Assembly: GCA_029204225.1 (NCBI GenBank)
Contig: CM055100.1
Span: 58,772,975-58,836,974 of the forward strand
Length of the DNA stretch: 64,000 nt
From: Diphasiastrum complanatum
Taxonomy: Eukaryota > Streptophyta > Lycopodiopsida > Lycopodiales > Lycopodiaceae
Direction of reading: 5' to 3'
Part shown: positions 46,809 through 58,617 of the stretch, one piece after another
Layout: each line of letters begins with the position of its first letter
Position numbering within the stretch: the first letter of the stretch is position 1
Made by a program: the position numbers and the translations under genes
Notes under the pieces: generated by a model
The model's database searches: none
Told to the model about the DNA's origin: nothing
What the model saw: only the letters and a program-made list of their open reading frames with translations

Positions 46809-47258
46809 TGAACTACACTCTGAAGGTCCACGACTCCATGGCTTAGGATTTCCTTGACATGATACGGGCCTTCACTTGTGAACTTCAATTTTTCCTTGAT
46901 CGCCTTGGTTTTATACATGAGGACTAGGCCTCTAGATCAAAGATTCTTTTTGTGTAACTGACAATCGTGCCATGCTTTCCATCGAGATTTCTTAGTTGCT
47001 TGTGCATGTACTGCCAAGGTGTGTGTCTCAAAAAGTTTAGGCTTCATGGCATAATTGTAGAGATTTGGATTCATCTAGACATTGTGTCATGGCAACCCTT
47101 AATTACGACACCAAAAATTCCACTAGCAGTATTGCATCTTGACCATAGACCAATTGAAATGGCGTGTGGTTGGTGCTTGCCTTATACACTATCCTGAATG
47201 CCCAAAGAGCAGCATGTAACTTGTGCTCTCAATCAAATCTGCTAGCTTCAACTGTTTT
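46809..47258 (-). pseudogene. gypsyZ integrase C-terminal part
   Basis: Minus strand resumes, right after the LARD insertion, the gypsy integrase that stops at 54246. Words are LHAALWAFRIVYKAS, TPFQLVYGQDAILL near 47100-47215, and the C-terminal chromodomain-like region (KAIKEKLKFTSEGPYHVKEIL, about 46830-46925). It directs integration of gypsy cDNA. A stop (TGA) at about 46939 and others break it. It is cut at 46808 by copia1. Confidence 0.85.
47254..47258. repeat. Target site duplication GTTTT (left)
   Basis: gtttt directly before the LTR start TGTTACG, matching 54246-54250. Confidence 0.9.
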
Positions 47259-47747
47259 TGTTACGTCCATGTCATGTATAAGGGAATTCGAATAATTCCT
47301 GACGTGGATAGCCGGTCACTCCAAGTGATATGATTATTAGTTATGCCTCGTCATTCGGGGCTTGGCCTGTAAAGTAATTAATAATCATACGAGGGCCCAG
47401 ATCTATAATTGGACATATGAGCACATGCATAGTGAATGACTACTTTAATGCAAAAATAGGAGGTCAATAGCTCAATATAGGCTGCATAGGGATCCTAGGG
47501 GAATATTCTCTCTCTCTCATGAGGAGAATATATCCATTGGAAACTCACCCGTCCTCCTATTGTAAATTTAGTTTCTTGAGCCAGTTTCTCCTCCTTTCTC
47601 TTGGGTTCTTCACTATGGCTTGGGGGCTAGGTCCAGGAGGAAACTCCAGGAGGGATCTAGGTTTGGATGGGTGGTTTTGCTCCACAGGTGTCCTTTTGGT
47701 TGTTTTGCAATAGGATCTAGTCATATTTTCATAAGGCGATCCTTACA
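47259..47747 (+). repeat. LARD 5' LTR
   Basis: 489 bp, TGTTACGTCC...ATCCTTACA. Aligns throughout with 53759-54245. No clear TATA box was identified. Confidence 0.95.
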
Positions 47748-47748
47748 G

Positions 47749-47760
47749 TGGTATCAGAGC
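47749..47760 (+). promoter_or_regulatory. LARD primer binding site, tRNA-iMet
   Basis: TGGTATCAGAGC one base after the LTR end; full 12-base complementarity to the initiator tRNA-Met 3' end. Confidence 0.95.
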
Positions 47761-50700
47761 TATGGATTTGCATCAATCAGAAGGTGGAGCTACTTCTTGT
47801 AATTTCTCAGTTTTTGTGGATTTCTCCTTGCATGTTACTTCCAGGTGGTGGAATTGATCTCCAAGTAGGTGGATTCTCTAAATTTGGTGTACTTTCAGCC
47901 TAAAGGTCATAATTATGGAGTTTCTCCATAGTTTGTGGTGGAAATCAAAGGATTTTTTATGCTTATAGTGGATTTTTCAGTTAGAATTGAGGTTTTTCGC
48001 TTGAAACTGATCATAGTACTAGTGTAGTACGTTTTCCAGATTGTACTTGCTGATTTACAGTCATTATTGATTGGATCTAATGATTGCATGATGTTGGAAT
48101 AGTCAAAAGTTGGATTAGATAGTGATTTTGGACCAAAAATTGGGGTTTTTGGACCATAAATGGGCTATAGAAACCATGTTTGACTATAATCAAAACTTTT
48201 AGTGCTTGCATGCAATGTATCTATAGGGATTTGGATCTGATTGCACGAATTTGTGGATTTTTCCCACAAATTTTGGTCAAAATTGGTCAAAAACCAAGGT
48301 TTTTTTTTATGTTTTTTGGACTAATTTTGGGGTAGATCTCAAAATTCTCAGCCAAGACTTGGTATGAACGTTTTAAGAGATGTAATGAATCTTTCCATGA
48401 GCTTTCATGAAGTTTGGAAGGGATTAGACACCTTTGGGAGGATCAAAACACCAAAAATTAGTGTATTTTTGATGATTTTTTAGCATGAATACCTCTCAAT
48501 TGGGGGTCTGAACCTATTGGTTCTTGTTACAAGCTTAAAGATATGATGGATTGAGTCTGTTTTGAGCCATCATGCATCCAATTTGGATAGGTGAGCATTA
48601 GACACCATCATGTTGAAGTTTTGCTTGTTGAAGGAGGCCAAAAATGCATTTTTTGCATGATCTAGGCTTATGATTGCTTGCTGGACCTGTTAGAAGCTTT
48701 ATGCCTCTCTAATGAACCTTAGTAGAGTTCTTGTAACGTTCTAGTTGTCAGAAGTTTGGCAATTTTTGAACTAAAATTTGCAAAATTCTCGAAATGTTCT
48801 GATGCATGCATGCTTGTAATTCAATGTAGTGCCTGTCTGTTGATGAAAATGTATGGATAGACCAGACCTGTATGCATGCATGGATGCATGTTGCATGCGT
48901 AATCAATAGATTGATCAGAAGACTTCTTGCATGAAGCTATTTTTGGCAATTCTAGATCAAAAAGCATATTTCCTAGCGGCTAGGCTAATTACGAGAAGTT
49001 TTTTGTTTTTTCAAAAATATTAGTGCATGTCGAGTTTTGATATGTGACAGTGCCTATGAATTTGATAAATCAATCATTTTAATCGATTTTCACAGTTGGT
49101 CCATTTCGAACTGATTTTGTGAATCCCAGTGCTAATTTCCCAGTTTCTTGGCAATTTACGTAAAAATTGATTTTTTTTTAAATCACTGCATGTCATGTAG
49201 GATGCATGCTGGATGTTTCAGGATCCTTCCAATATGAGATGGTAATTGTGAAACTGTCAAGTCGATTTTCACAGTTTGGGTCCATATTGAATGGAATGTG
49301 AAAATCTCAGTTTACGTAAAATTTAAAGAAACCATGGACGTTTTCGATTTGTTGGTTATTTGTCAAACAGAAATGACTTATAAAGTGAATGATCTTAATC
49401 TGATGTAATTGGTCAGTTCTTTAAGGTCAATGTAACCTTCACTTTTAGTTGAAAATATAGTGAATCTATCAATTAAGCACATTTCTTGTTCTGGGGATCA
49501 ATAAGGACCAAGAATAATGTAAATCCAGTAGAACAGTTCTATGCTGGCCTATAAGGGGATTTGTCAGGAATTAAGTGCAACACTTAATGAACAAATCAAA
49601 ACTGTTAGGGTGATAGTGATAAAGTTAGCGATACCAAATTGAATTTTTTTCCTAGTACAAATTTGGGGTTTTGTTAACCTGAACCATTTTTGGAAGGGGA
49701 GAAAAGAGTGGAAGTCTAATATGTAGATGATTGCTAGTCTTAATGATCCAATTATTTAATTTACATTCACTTCCTGAAGTATAACTAATTGCAAGTGAGA
49801 ATAAAACTGGGAATTATTTAAGAAGACTCCATTTATGGAACCATCTCTGTTTTGCAATTGGATTTGAATCTTGCAAAGTAATGCAGATAGAAGGTGTTCC
49901 ATACAGGAATCTAGTAATTTGGATTCTTTTCAGTTATAGAGTATTTCTCTATAATGATAGTAACAACCAAGAGAGTTCTAACTTGTTAAAAAAATTAAAG
50001 TTCTTTGTATCGATTATGGAATAGATATTGGATATCTAGGATAGTATGATATTCGGTTTTTGTTGAAATCTATGTTTCTTTTGGGTTAGTGATACATTCT
50101 ACTGTATTGGAATGATACATTATGTTTTGACCATGATGGATACAATATGAAATGGTATTCTTTGAGTAACACTAAAGAAGCATGAGAGATTTCAATTGTT
50201 AGGATTATCTCCTGGAATTGGTTGTGAATTTGATCCTATATCTGGGTATATTATAGCAAATCGTCTTTTTTGGCTTTTTGGGCAAAATAGATCGTGATGT
50301 AGAGAATTTTTGGAGGAAAAGCTGGTGGTATGGGACATCAGTGATTCTAAAGGGGATTTTTTGGGTATAAAGATCTGTAGACCGATGGTTAGTGATTGCT
50401 GTAATGGTAATACTAATAGAGTCCATTGGTTTTTGTTAAGAGTATTTTGGGAATTATGAGATATAGATCGATCCCTAAATGGTATCTCATTAATTACAAA
50501 ATATGGAAGCCCTTAAATCTATTTCTCTATTTTATTAGACCTCTACGCTTTAGAACTTTCTTAATACATGACAATTGGATTGAGATTCATATAATTCCTT
50601 CTAGTGTACAATTTTGTTCTGAAGGACTGTTATAATTATATGAAATTGTACTTCCATATAAGATTTTGAATATGGCTTGAAACTTAGGTTTCCTGAATCC

Positions 50701-53700
50701 TAACGTTAGTCTCTATTTGATAGTTGATTATTGAGAGATAATATTTCTATCCTTCGAAATAAGATATTCTACGATTCTGAGGAAAAATTCCTGTTTGTAA
50801 TAGTATTGGATACTCATTACTAACTTTTAAGAATCTTTGATATCGCATACGTTGTCTCCAGGGAACTTTTAAATCGAAATTATAGAATTTCTTTTTTTAA
50901 AAGGGGGGAAGAAAAGATAGGAATAAGTCTTTTAAGGAATCAGCCAGTTGCATTGATTTTGAGAAAAAAATCTTGTATGTGTGCAATGGTAGAACTATCC
51001 AGTTTGAAATAGACAAACTCTCTAAGTGATTGTTCTGTGTAATCTGGAACTAGAGGAGTTTTGGGGTTATTGAGCTATGAGATATTCATTAATATAGGAA
51101 GTAGTGGTAAAGATTAAATTAAGATTCATTGATTGTTACCAAGTACCATTTTGATATGGATTGAATCAGTGGAATAAAGCTTTAGTCTTAACTCTATGTT
51201 CAAAGATGTCTGTATTATTAGCCTAATCTTGGTTTTACGCTAAGATCTGTTGTAGGTTGATTGGTAGAAGGAATTTTGTTAATAAGACTTAGATGGTTGG
51301 AAAACTTTTGATGTGGAGTTATTCACTTCAAAGATTTCCCAGATATGTTATTTACTCATGAGAAATAGAGCTCTTTGGTAGCTGAGTTGCAAGATTCTCA
51401 GTGAATTATGTGAGTAACATATGCAAATTGTGGAAACCTGTCAAGTTATAGCCTATGTTTATGTATGTCATCTTCTGTTCTTCCTCTTCTGTTTTTGGGC
51501 AATCCTGCTTCGTCAGCTTGGCTCCAGCTATCATTGGTGTGGCTTTTTCTTTGCAGTCCATCATGTGATATTGCTTGAGCACCTTTCTTGCATATTCAGA
51601 CTGACTCAAGTGCACTTCGCCCTTTGTTCAATCTCTTCGATCTCCAGTCCGAGGCATTTCATTGCATCTCCTAAATTTGTGATTTCATAACTTTCAGAAA
51701 TCTGACTCTTCGTGTCTTTGATCAACATCAAGGAATTTTCTATCATCAGGGAATCGTCCATGAAAATAGTCAGTATCACAAAAAAAAATTCTACTCAGGA
51801 ACATAGTTGGATAAGTTGCTTATGTACATCTTAATCTCGTGGATCTACTATGTGTTTCCTATGTACTGAGTTTATATCATATACTTAAACTAGTCAGAGT
51901 GCATAGACATATGAACAAGTAATGTGTGAAACAGCTACTTGCAAGTCAATGTCTCTTTCTATGGAAAGGATAATTCATTAACTTATTTATGGTTTAGAAG
52001 AAGATTTAAATTTGGTGTTATACATGTATAATTAAGATATGCACCTAGACATTTATGATTTCTGAATCATTTACAATTGACTTGAGTAATTGGATTACTC
52101 CTGATTAGAAATTAATTGGATAAATAAGCAGTGTGAAGAGAATTCACCGAGAACTATTTATTTGGATCTATATTGCTTATAAGTCACATGATTAGTGAGT
52201 CATTTGGATTCATTTATGAGGACTGTGCATAGAATATAGAATATTCTTGATATAGAATATTTCTTGAGGGAGAAATATCCTAAGTTATTAACTATATCCC
52301 AGTGAGCTCATATATATACATATATTGGATGACAGAGTCTAACTAATTTCAAGGATAACCACTGAATTCAGTTGGAATTCAGCAAAACTTTATAATCTCT
52401 GGTTCTAGGTGATTGTATAAAGTTTATATTTGTTAAAGACAAATGTTATAATGGTCTTTAATTGCTAGGTTGATTGTAGAATTTGGAACTCATAATCTGG
52501 TTAAGAATCAAGATGGAAGAATATTCTTGGAATCCAGTAATTTTCTTTGTGGAAAAGATTTCATAATGTTTCTTATATTTCTTGAGTGGTATGTTGTGCA
52601 TATACTCAAGTATCTCTAAATGATTATGGGTTTAGAATCGGATAGATTATGATTGACGAATCATAAGATTCTAAATGTTTATGATTGACAGATCATAAAT
52701 TGATACTTAAAGGTCATTAGATGATTATATGGAAATATGATGATTCTTAAGATGATGAGTAATTCTTGATCAATTGGTGGAGTTAAAACTTAGATTTATT
52801 ATTTGAACTCTAAATTTGTGTACAAATTTGAGATTGTTTGGATCTCACTGGCACTTTCATTAAGTAATTGTTTACTTATGAGAAATTTGCTTACCTTTAC
52901 AGATTGTAGTCAAGGAATGCTTGTGTACTATTTTTCAGCCTAAAATCTCCAGTTAATTAGGAGCAGTTAAGTCTAACAAGATTGAATGGTTGCTATTTTT
53001 TGGTATATGATGCTAGGGATAGAGCACTTATCTCAGGCGAGTATTTGGGGTACTCGGGACTGAGTTGAAGTCATTTTTATCTTGATGGATCTCGTGGGAT
53101 GAGTTTTGTACCAAGAAGCATTTATGACAGGTCTACAATTAATTGTGGATAGTCTTGGACTATAATTGTTTTGGATCTTTAACTTTTGAACATTCATTTC
53201 CAATGTAAGGAGAGGACTCACCCGCTGATTCATGTAAATTGAGATACATGAAGGTGATGTTATTAGATTGGAGAGAATCAAACCCAATAGGGAAATTTAT
53301 CTTTTAGTGTACTTCTAAAAGGTCAATGTAGTATTTCAGTGTAGAGACAGATAATTTGAGAATTATCCCATCTCTAAATACTTATTTGATATTGAAGTTA
53401 GACTAAAGATTGATTTTCAGGGTAATTGTGAAAGTTAAATGACTGATTTGATTTAATCTTCAGATTTGGTCGACTGCTCATCCAGTGTATCATGTAAATT
53501 TAGTTTATATGATGATGACAGTTTGATGTATTGAAGATTTTGCCCATATGAAAGATTTATCACTCAATGTACCTTTGGACCCTCATTGAGTACTCAAGAT
53601 CAGAGATAATAATTGAGAAATTGTCCTATCTCTGTGTGCTTTCTTAGGTTGGTTGGTCAAATTGAGGATAATGATTCATGGGAAGAGTTAAAAGCATACA

Positions 53701-53740
53701 AATTGGGTTTTCCCTAGTTACTCATTCTTAGCACAGAACT
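47761..53740 (+). other. LARD internal region, essentially non-coding
   Basis: No gag, zinc knuckle, protease or integrase motif on the sense strand; no frame above about 90 codons. TGCATG words cluster at about 48800-48900. The only recognisable coding trace is an antisense copia RT fragment (51406-51790). Frames at 50205-50635 have no motif. Confidence 0.75.
51406..51790 (-). pseudogene. Antisense Ty1/copia RT fragment inside the LARD
   Basis: Minus-strand words follow the copia RT palm-to-connection order: FMDDSLMI (YVDD box as FMDD), LIKDTKSQISESYEITNLGDAMKCLGLEIE, then MHLSQSEYARKVLKQYHMMDCKEKATPM in the frame 51406-51615. It lies opposite to the direction of transcription of the LARD. 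Frameshifted and truncated on both sides. It may be a passenger from an old insertion, or the internal region may derive from inverted element DNA. Confidence 0.8.
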
Positions 53741-53758
53741 GGTTTTAGGGAGGAAGAA
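53741..53758 (+). promoter_or_regulatory. LARD polypurine tract
   Basis: agggaggaagaa directly precedes the 3' LTR start TGTTACG. Confidence 0.9.
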
Positions 53759-54245
53759 TGTTACGTCCATGTCCTGTATAAGGGAATTGGAATAATTCCT
53801 GACGTGGATAGCCGGTCACTCCAGGTGTATATGGTTATTAGTTATGCCTTGTCATTCCGGGGTTGGCCTGTAAAGTAATTAATAATCATATGAGGGCCCA
53901 GACCTATAATTGGACATAGGAGCACATGCACAATGAATGAGTGCTTTAATGCAAAAATAGGAGGTCAATAGCTCAATATAGGTTGCATGGAGATCCTAGG
54001 GAGAATATTCTCTCTCATGAGGAGAATATGTCCATTGGAAACTCACCCATCCTCCTATTGGAAATTCAGTTTCTTGAGTCAGTTCCTCCTCTTTTCTCTT
54101 GGGTTTTTCAGTATGGCTTGGGAGCTAGGTCCAGGAGGAAACTCCAGGAGGGATCTAGGTCTGGATAGGTGGTTTTGCTCCACATGTATCCTTTTGGTTG
54201 TTTTGCAACATGATCTAGTCAGATCTTCATAAGGAAATCTTTACA
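53759..54245 (+). repeat. LARD 3' LTR
   Basis: 487 bp, TGTTACGTCC...ATCTTTACA, followed by the TSD GTTTT at 54246-54250. Confidence 0.95.
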
Positions 54246-55080
54246 GTTTTCGTGATAACGCTACACAAGATCTTGTTGGATGATTCTGCTTGCCCATTAC
54301 CATGAGGATAATAAGGTGCGTTGATGAATCGATGGATCACAAAGAATTTTTCCAACAAGACTTTAATGGTCTCATTGACAAAATGGCTTTCGCGATTGTT
54401 GACTATCTCCACCGGACATCTGAAGTGCACAATGATATTTTCATACAGGAACTTGGTGGTTGCTCAAACGTTAGTTGTTTGCACTACCTTGGATTCTACC
54501 CATTTGGTGAGATAATCCTTAGCTATGATAATATATCAGACTTGTGAACTTCCTGCAGTTGGATGAATTGGACCGATATAGTCCAGTCCTTACTTTTCAA
54601 ATGGTGCTTGAGCTAGGACTGGATGTAGAAGATCGTAGTTCAATCTTGTCAGACTTCTAGCTCTCTGGAACGGGTCGCATTTCTTCAAGTACTCATTTGT
54701 GTCCTTATGCATCGTTGGCCACCAGCATCCTAGCAACAAAATCTTTTGAACTATAATGTCAGATGCGAAATGATCCCCACCCATGCCTTCATGTGAAATC
54801 GAGATAATCTGGGTGGCCTCATGTGGAAGAATACATTCCGCCTTGGGTAAGGATTTGTCTGGTTGGCCCGACATAAGATACTCAACAATGTCAGTGGCCC
54901 ATTCAGGTACAATATCAATGTAAAACAAGACAGCACCAAGTAGCTCATCATCGGTATGGGTTGCAGTTTTCTTCTCTTTAGTTCGCGACACATGGTCTAT
55001 CATAAATGTTGCTTTCCCTTGTGCACGATGATCCGAAAATCAAACTCCAACAATAGAAGTAACCAATGAGTAATTCTCCC
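54246..55080 (-). pseudogene. gypsyZ integrase, zinc-binding domain and core
   Basis: Frame 54590-55003 has the HHCC zinc domain (SHEGMGGDHFASD, CWWPTMHKDTNEYLKKCDPFQRA) in which the last Cys of the usual CDxCQR is Phe. Core words in 54227-54430 are EIVNNRESHFVN (normally SDRGSHF; Asp replaced) and YYPHGNGQAESSNK, which provides the catalytic Glu. Integrase is disrupted at 54246 by the LARD and continues at 46809-47258. Frameshifts lie between the blocks. Confidence 0.87.
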
Positions 55081-55935
55081 TATGTTGCAAGTTTTATTAA
55101 CAAGATAAAACAAGGGTTGATAGTCCGCATGAAAAATGAAAAGATGGTCATAATTTCTTAACCACATAATTCATAGCCAGTGCCTCCTGCTTTGTGGTTG
55201 AATAGTTTATCTCTGAATCACTGAGATGTCGGCTAGCAAATCGGATTGGGAAATCTTTTTTGCATTCTCTTGGCTGGGTTAAGACTGCTCCCACTACATA
55301 CTTTGATGCATCCATATGCACATGAGATTTTATGGACCAATTGGGTGGCCTTAATATTGGTGTTGAGACCAATGCATCTTTAAGCTTTTGGAAAGCCTGC
55401 AGGGCCTCCTCGATCCAATGTGGTTCTTGTGGATTGGTCATGCTAACTTCGCAAAATCTAGAATGAAGATCCGGTAGTACTTGGCATGACCCATAAATAC
55501 GTGGACTCCACAAATCATCCTTGGAGGTGGCAGATCAACAATGATCCTGATCTTTGATAGATCAGTGGAGATTCCATGTCTTGATACAGTATGAGGCCAT
55601 GTGTCACCCAAAATTGACACTTTTCTAGGTCCAAAGAGATCTAATATTCATGGCATTTCTTTAGCACCTTTTCCAAGTTGGATAAGTGCTCAGAGTTAGT
55701 CTCATGCATGCATAGATCATTGAGGAAGATTTCTAGAAATTTTTGTAAATACTCTTTGAATGCCACCTGTATAGCTCGTTGAAAGGTACTTGGGACATTA
55801 CAAAGTCCAAACAACATTACCTTGTAGACATAGGTTCCCATTCAGTGGCAAACGTTGTCTTGTGCTGATCGTCTGGCGCTATTTTGACCTGGTTGTAGCC
55901 GCTGAAACCATCCAAAAAATTGTAGGCTTCTGCTC
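55081..55935 (-). pseudogene. gypsyZ RT and RNase H, partial
   Basis: Frame 55641-55841: VMLFGLCNVPSTFQRAIQVAF and IFLNDLCMH, the YxDD box with its first Asp replaced by Asn. Frame 55148-55513: connection and RNase H (IEEALQAFQKLKDALVSTPIL, HMDASKYVVGAVLTQ, SEINYSTTKQEALAM). Entry motifs of RT (fingers) are missing: coding jumps from the PR-RT linker to the FSGYNQ region at about 55930, so RT has an internal deletion as well as point damage. Confidence 0.85.
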
Positions 55936-56420
55936 TTGCTACTTTGTCCAAGTCACTTCGTGATTATGAATATCAATATCCACCATGGCTATTGCTTCTT
56001 CCAGCAGATTGCTCCATCGGATCACCTGATTGTAGCGTTGTTTCATCTGGTTCTTCTTAGTCATTGGTGCCTTCGGTGGATCTATCTTGGAAACTTTTGC
56101 CATGGACGATCTCTGAGGTAGTTGAGCTGGTACCTTTCTCATTCCATAGTGATCTGGGTCCATATGTTGCAGGACTTGATCATCAGTCAGCTCAGTTTCC
56201 TTGTTGTAGGACTAAATCATCGTCCATAGGGTCCTCAATAGTTTTCGCAGACAACCATGCTACATTGATCATATTCATCCCGAAAGTAATTGGAGTGTCC
56301 ATTGTACAGCACTTGGGTGAAGATCTGCTAGGTTCTAGATCTGATTCAGGTTGACAAACATGCCTAGCCATACAGTCAATTGTTGCCAATGCGTTCGTCC
56401 ATCTCACGATATCTGCTTTT
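55936..56420 (-). pseudogene. gypsyZ PR-RT linker; protease core deleted
   Basis: Frames 55939-56163 and 56192-56407 match the linker of gypsyY (MRWTNALATIDC, CCTMDTPITFGMNMINVAWLSA, PPKAPMTKKNQMKQRYN). In gypsyY about 1 kb including the DGGS protease segment lies between gag and this linker; here gag runs straight into it at about 56420. The protease core is thus deleted and gypsyZ could not process its own polyprotein. Confidence 0.8.
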
Positions 56421-57140
56421 GTGCATCCGTTTCTGTGCTTGCGTAATTGCTAGCACTAGAACATGGGGATTTTGCTTTTTCTGTGGCATCCTTCCTAGAA
56501 CTGCTATCAGTTGTACCGAAACTAGATTCAAGGGTGCAATCATTCCAAGTTTAATTGGGCAATTCTTGTAGCAATGTCCATATCCGCATTCTCGACAAAA
56601 GGCTGTAAATTGTCCCTTATAAGAACATTCTGCAATTTGGTGGCCTTCGCCGCATCCATAGCAGCCATAGATCCTACCTCCCTGACATTGAGGCTGCGTA
56701 GTGTAGGTCGCATAGTATTTGTTGATTGTTGGATAGACAAATGCCTCTTCCGGACCGTACCACTGCTCCTGCTCAAGTTGGGGTGGTGGTTCTTGCTCTT
56801 TTGTTGTCAAATTCACATGAGCCACTTGATTGTTAGCTGGCCCTGGTGGTGCAGGTAAGGCCATGCACTGTTGGTTATTTGGCACGCCATACCATGGTAT
56901 CACATTCGGTGCTCCTTGATGATAAGGATAAGAGGTCCTATACTGATTCCTCTTTTGTTGTATGATTTGAGGGTTGAGTGGGCAAAATGTCGTTTCATGC
57001 GATGATGCGTTGCACATGTGGCAATGCCGTTGTGTCAGCCTGAAGTTCTGCTTCAACATTGGACACTCATTTGATGTATGGTTTTGGGTGCACCATACGT
57101 TCTCTTGTCGGGGATATTGCAACTAGTTTTGTTTCATGGT
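56376..57140 (-). pseudogene. gypsyZ gag C-terminal part with zinc knuckles
   Basis: A 248-codon open frame (56376-57122) carries several Cys/His knuckles: CTQNHTSNECP, CHMCNASSHETTFCP, CYGCGEGHQIAEC and CRECGYGHCYKNC, with a Pro/Gln/Tyr-rich spacer. These bind element RNA. The capsid part is missing: the element is cut at about 57140 near the copia3 3' LTR. Compared with gypsyY this stretch lacks premature stops. Confidence 0.87.
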
Positions 57141-57178
57141 ACTCGCATTCAATGCATATCTGACACCTAATCAAGTGT

Positions 57179-57652
57179 AAACTATTACCATATTGACACT
57201 TAACAGCTTGCATGCTGACATTGCACCTAACTTCTACCTACTTTCTTCAAATGTCAATTTCTCAACTAGATATTTACAAAAATACATGCGTGTGTCCACT
57301 AGTATATTTGCATGTCTTGAATGTGACTTCCCTAGATGAATTGGACATGTGTAGAACATGTATATTGACTTGCATGTTGCATGCACTGATTGCATGTTGC
57401 ATGCATGTAGTCTAACTAACTTTGCATGTCTACAAATCTAGATCTACTTATCTCAAACTCGCCCTAATCTACAAGGTCATGTGCTCAATTCACATACCTT
57501 TGATATATACAATGGAACAAAGTGAAATATGACCATCTAGACACTGTGCATGTCATGTAGCTCAAGTTTGTACATGCTAGAGAATGATATTTACAACTTG
57601 TAAATGCACAACAACCCCTATAGACAAGTTGGATAGCTTTTTATTCTTCACA
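57179..57652 (-). mobile_element. copia3 3' LTR (LTR3), truncated
   Basis: Minus strand starts TGTGAAGAATAAAAAGC at 57652 next to a polypurine tract (tttttaggaggag, 57653-57665). It matches 61549-61743 from 57179 to about 57380 (cttgcatgctga, ctcaactagatat). It lacks the last about 310 bp of the LTR, where gypsyZ DNA begins. TGCATG words are frequent at 57360-57410, in a segment also similar to LTR2. Confidence 0.85.
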
Positions 57653-57658
57653 CTCCTC

Positions 57659-57985
57659 CTAAAAAGTTATCTTGGCTTGATCACTTGAACTTGAAATCCT
57701 CCAAGGTTGGTCCAATTGTTGATGAAGAAACTTTTTGTGTTTGTGGATTCTTTGCTTGGAATTTGAATTGAAGATGATCAAAGAATCCCTCATAGCAGGA
57801 CCCTTACCATAGCCATGATAAGATCTCTTTGACAGAAAATCTTTTCCAAATCCCTTTGAATAATATTCCACCAATCTGCCACTATGTCGATATGCCTCCT
57901 CCATGCCTGATGTCGATCCTGGGTTTGCAAAGTCCACATGCATGAAGTTGGCTACAATAAAATCTGAAAAATCCAAGGCCTCCAA
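57659..57985 (-). CDS. Unrecognised ORF between copia3 pol relic and 3' LTR
   Basis: A 108-codon frame that ends within the polypurine tract region of copia3. It begins MEALDFSDFIVANFMHVDF and is rich in Gly, Ser, Tyr and basic residues later (SGRLVEYYSKGFGKDF, SYHGYGKG). I see no RT, RNase H or integrase motif and no membrane segment. Given its place it may be a remnant of the 3' end of copia3 or captured DNA. It could be non-coding. I do not recognise it. Confidence 0.3.
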   Translation of the reverse strand: MEALDFSDFIVANFMHVDFANPGSTSGMEEAYRHSGRLVEYYSKGFGKDFLSKRSYHGYGKGPAMRDSLIIFNSNSKQRIHKHKKFLHQQLDQPWRISSSSDQAKITF

Positions 57986-58617
57986 GCCTCATAATGACCA
58001 CAAAGATCATATAGATCAAGATTATACCTTGAGCAATATTCAAGATTAAGCACTATGAACTCTATCCACAAAGGATCTAATCTTGAAACCATACTCTAAC
58101 TTGATCAAACTGAGGCTAAATACTTTCTTAAGGATTAAATGTCCTCATTGGATGTTTCACTTACTCTCAAAAGAAGTTCACAATATGCCTCAAAACATGA
58201 AAAAAACTCCTTTTTTCAAACTATGAGTGCTAAACTCATTCTTGCTCTTACTCAATTTAAGAGCATACAAATGATGATACAATATCTTGCTTTCTAGATG
58301 TTTTGGAAACATAATCAAGTCACCAATGACAAGAATCAATTCCAAACTAAAGACTTCATTCAAAACTAGAATAGTCTTACTTGATCTTTGAGATAAGCAA
58401 ATCTCAACTAAGCAAGATATATCATCAATCAAAGAAAGAGAACCATAGGTGAGTAGAATACAATGAGCTTATCCTTTCTTTTCCATGAAATAAGAACCAC
58501 AAGGACTCGGCCTTGTACAATGAAGATCTTCTTGGATATGCATGTTGAGGATACTCCTCCTCAAACCTCAACCCCATCATAGGTTGACCATTCATAATAG
58601 AAATAACTTGTGATGCT
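57986..58617 (-). other. copia3 interior without recognisable coding
   Basis: RT and RNase H would be expected here but no motif is found. The frame 58190-58432 has no recognisable word. The region is likely replaced or heavily decayed after deletion of the pol 3' half. Confidence 0.4.

Larger units (their letters stand above)
47259..54245 (+). mobile_element. Complete non-autonomous LTR retrotransposon (LARD-like)
   Basis: A 6987-bp element with both LTRs, PBS, polypurine tract and a 5-bp TSD, and without gag or pol on its sense strand. The internal 6 kb is AT-rich and full of stops. Large retrotransposon derivatives of this kind need enzymes from autonomous relatives. The iMet primer site fits mobilisation by a copia element, but copia-like LTR similarity to other elements here was not seen. 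It inserted into the integrase of gypsyZ; reading that gene across the target joins the two parts correctly. LTRs differ by scattered substitutions, so the insertion is not recent. Confidence 0.93.

Noticed and set aside
50205-50635. Small aromatic-rich frames in the LARD interior
   Set aside because: Opposite-strand, AT-driven frames without motifs; consistent with non-coding DNA.
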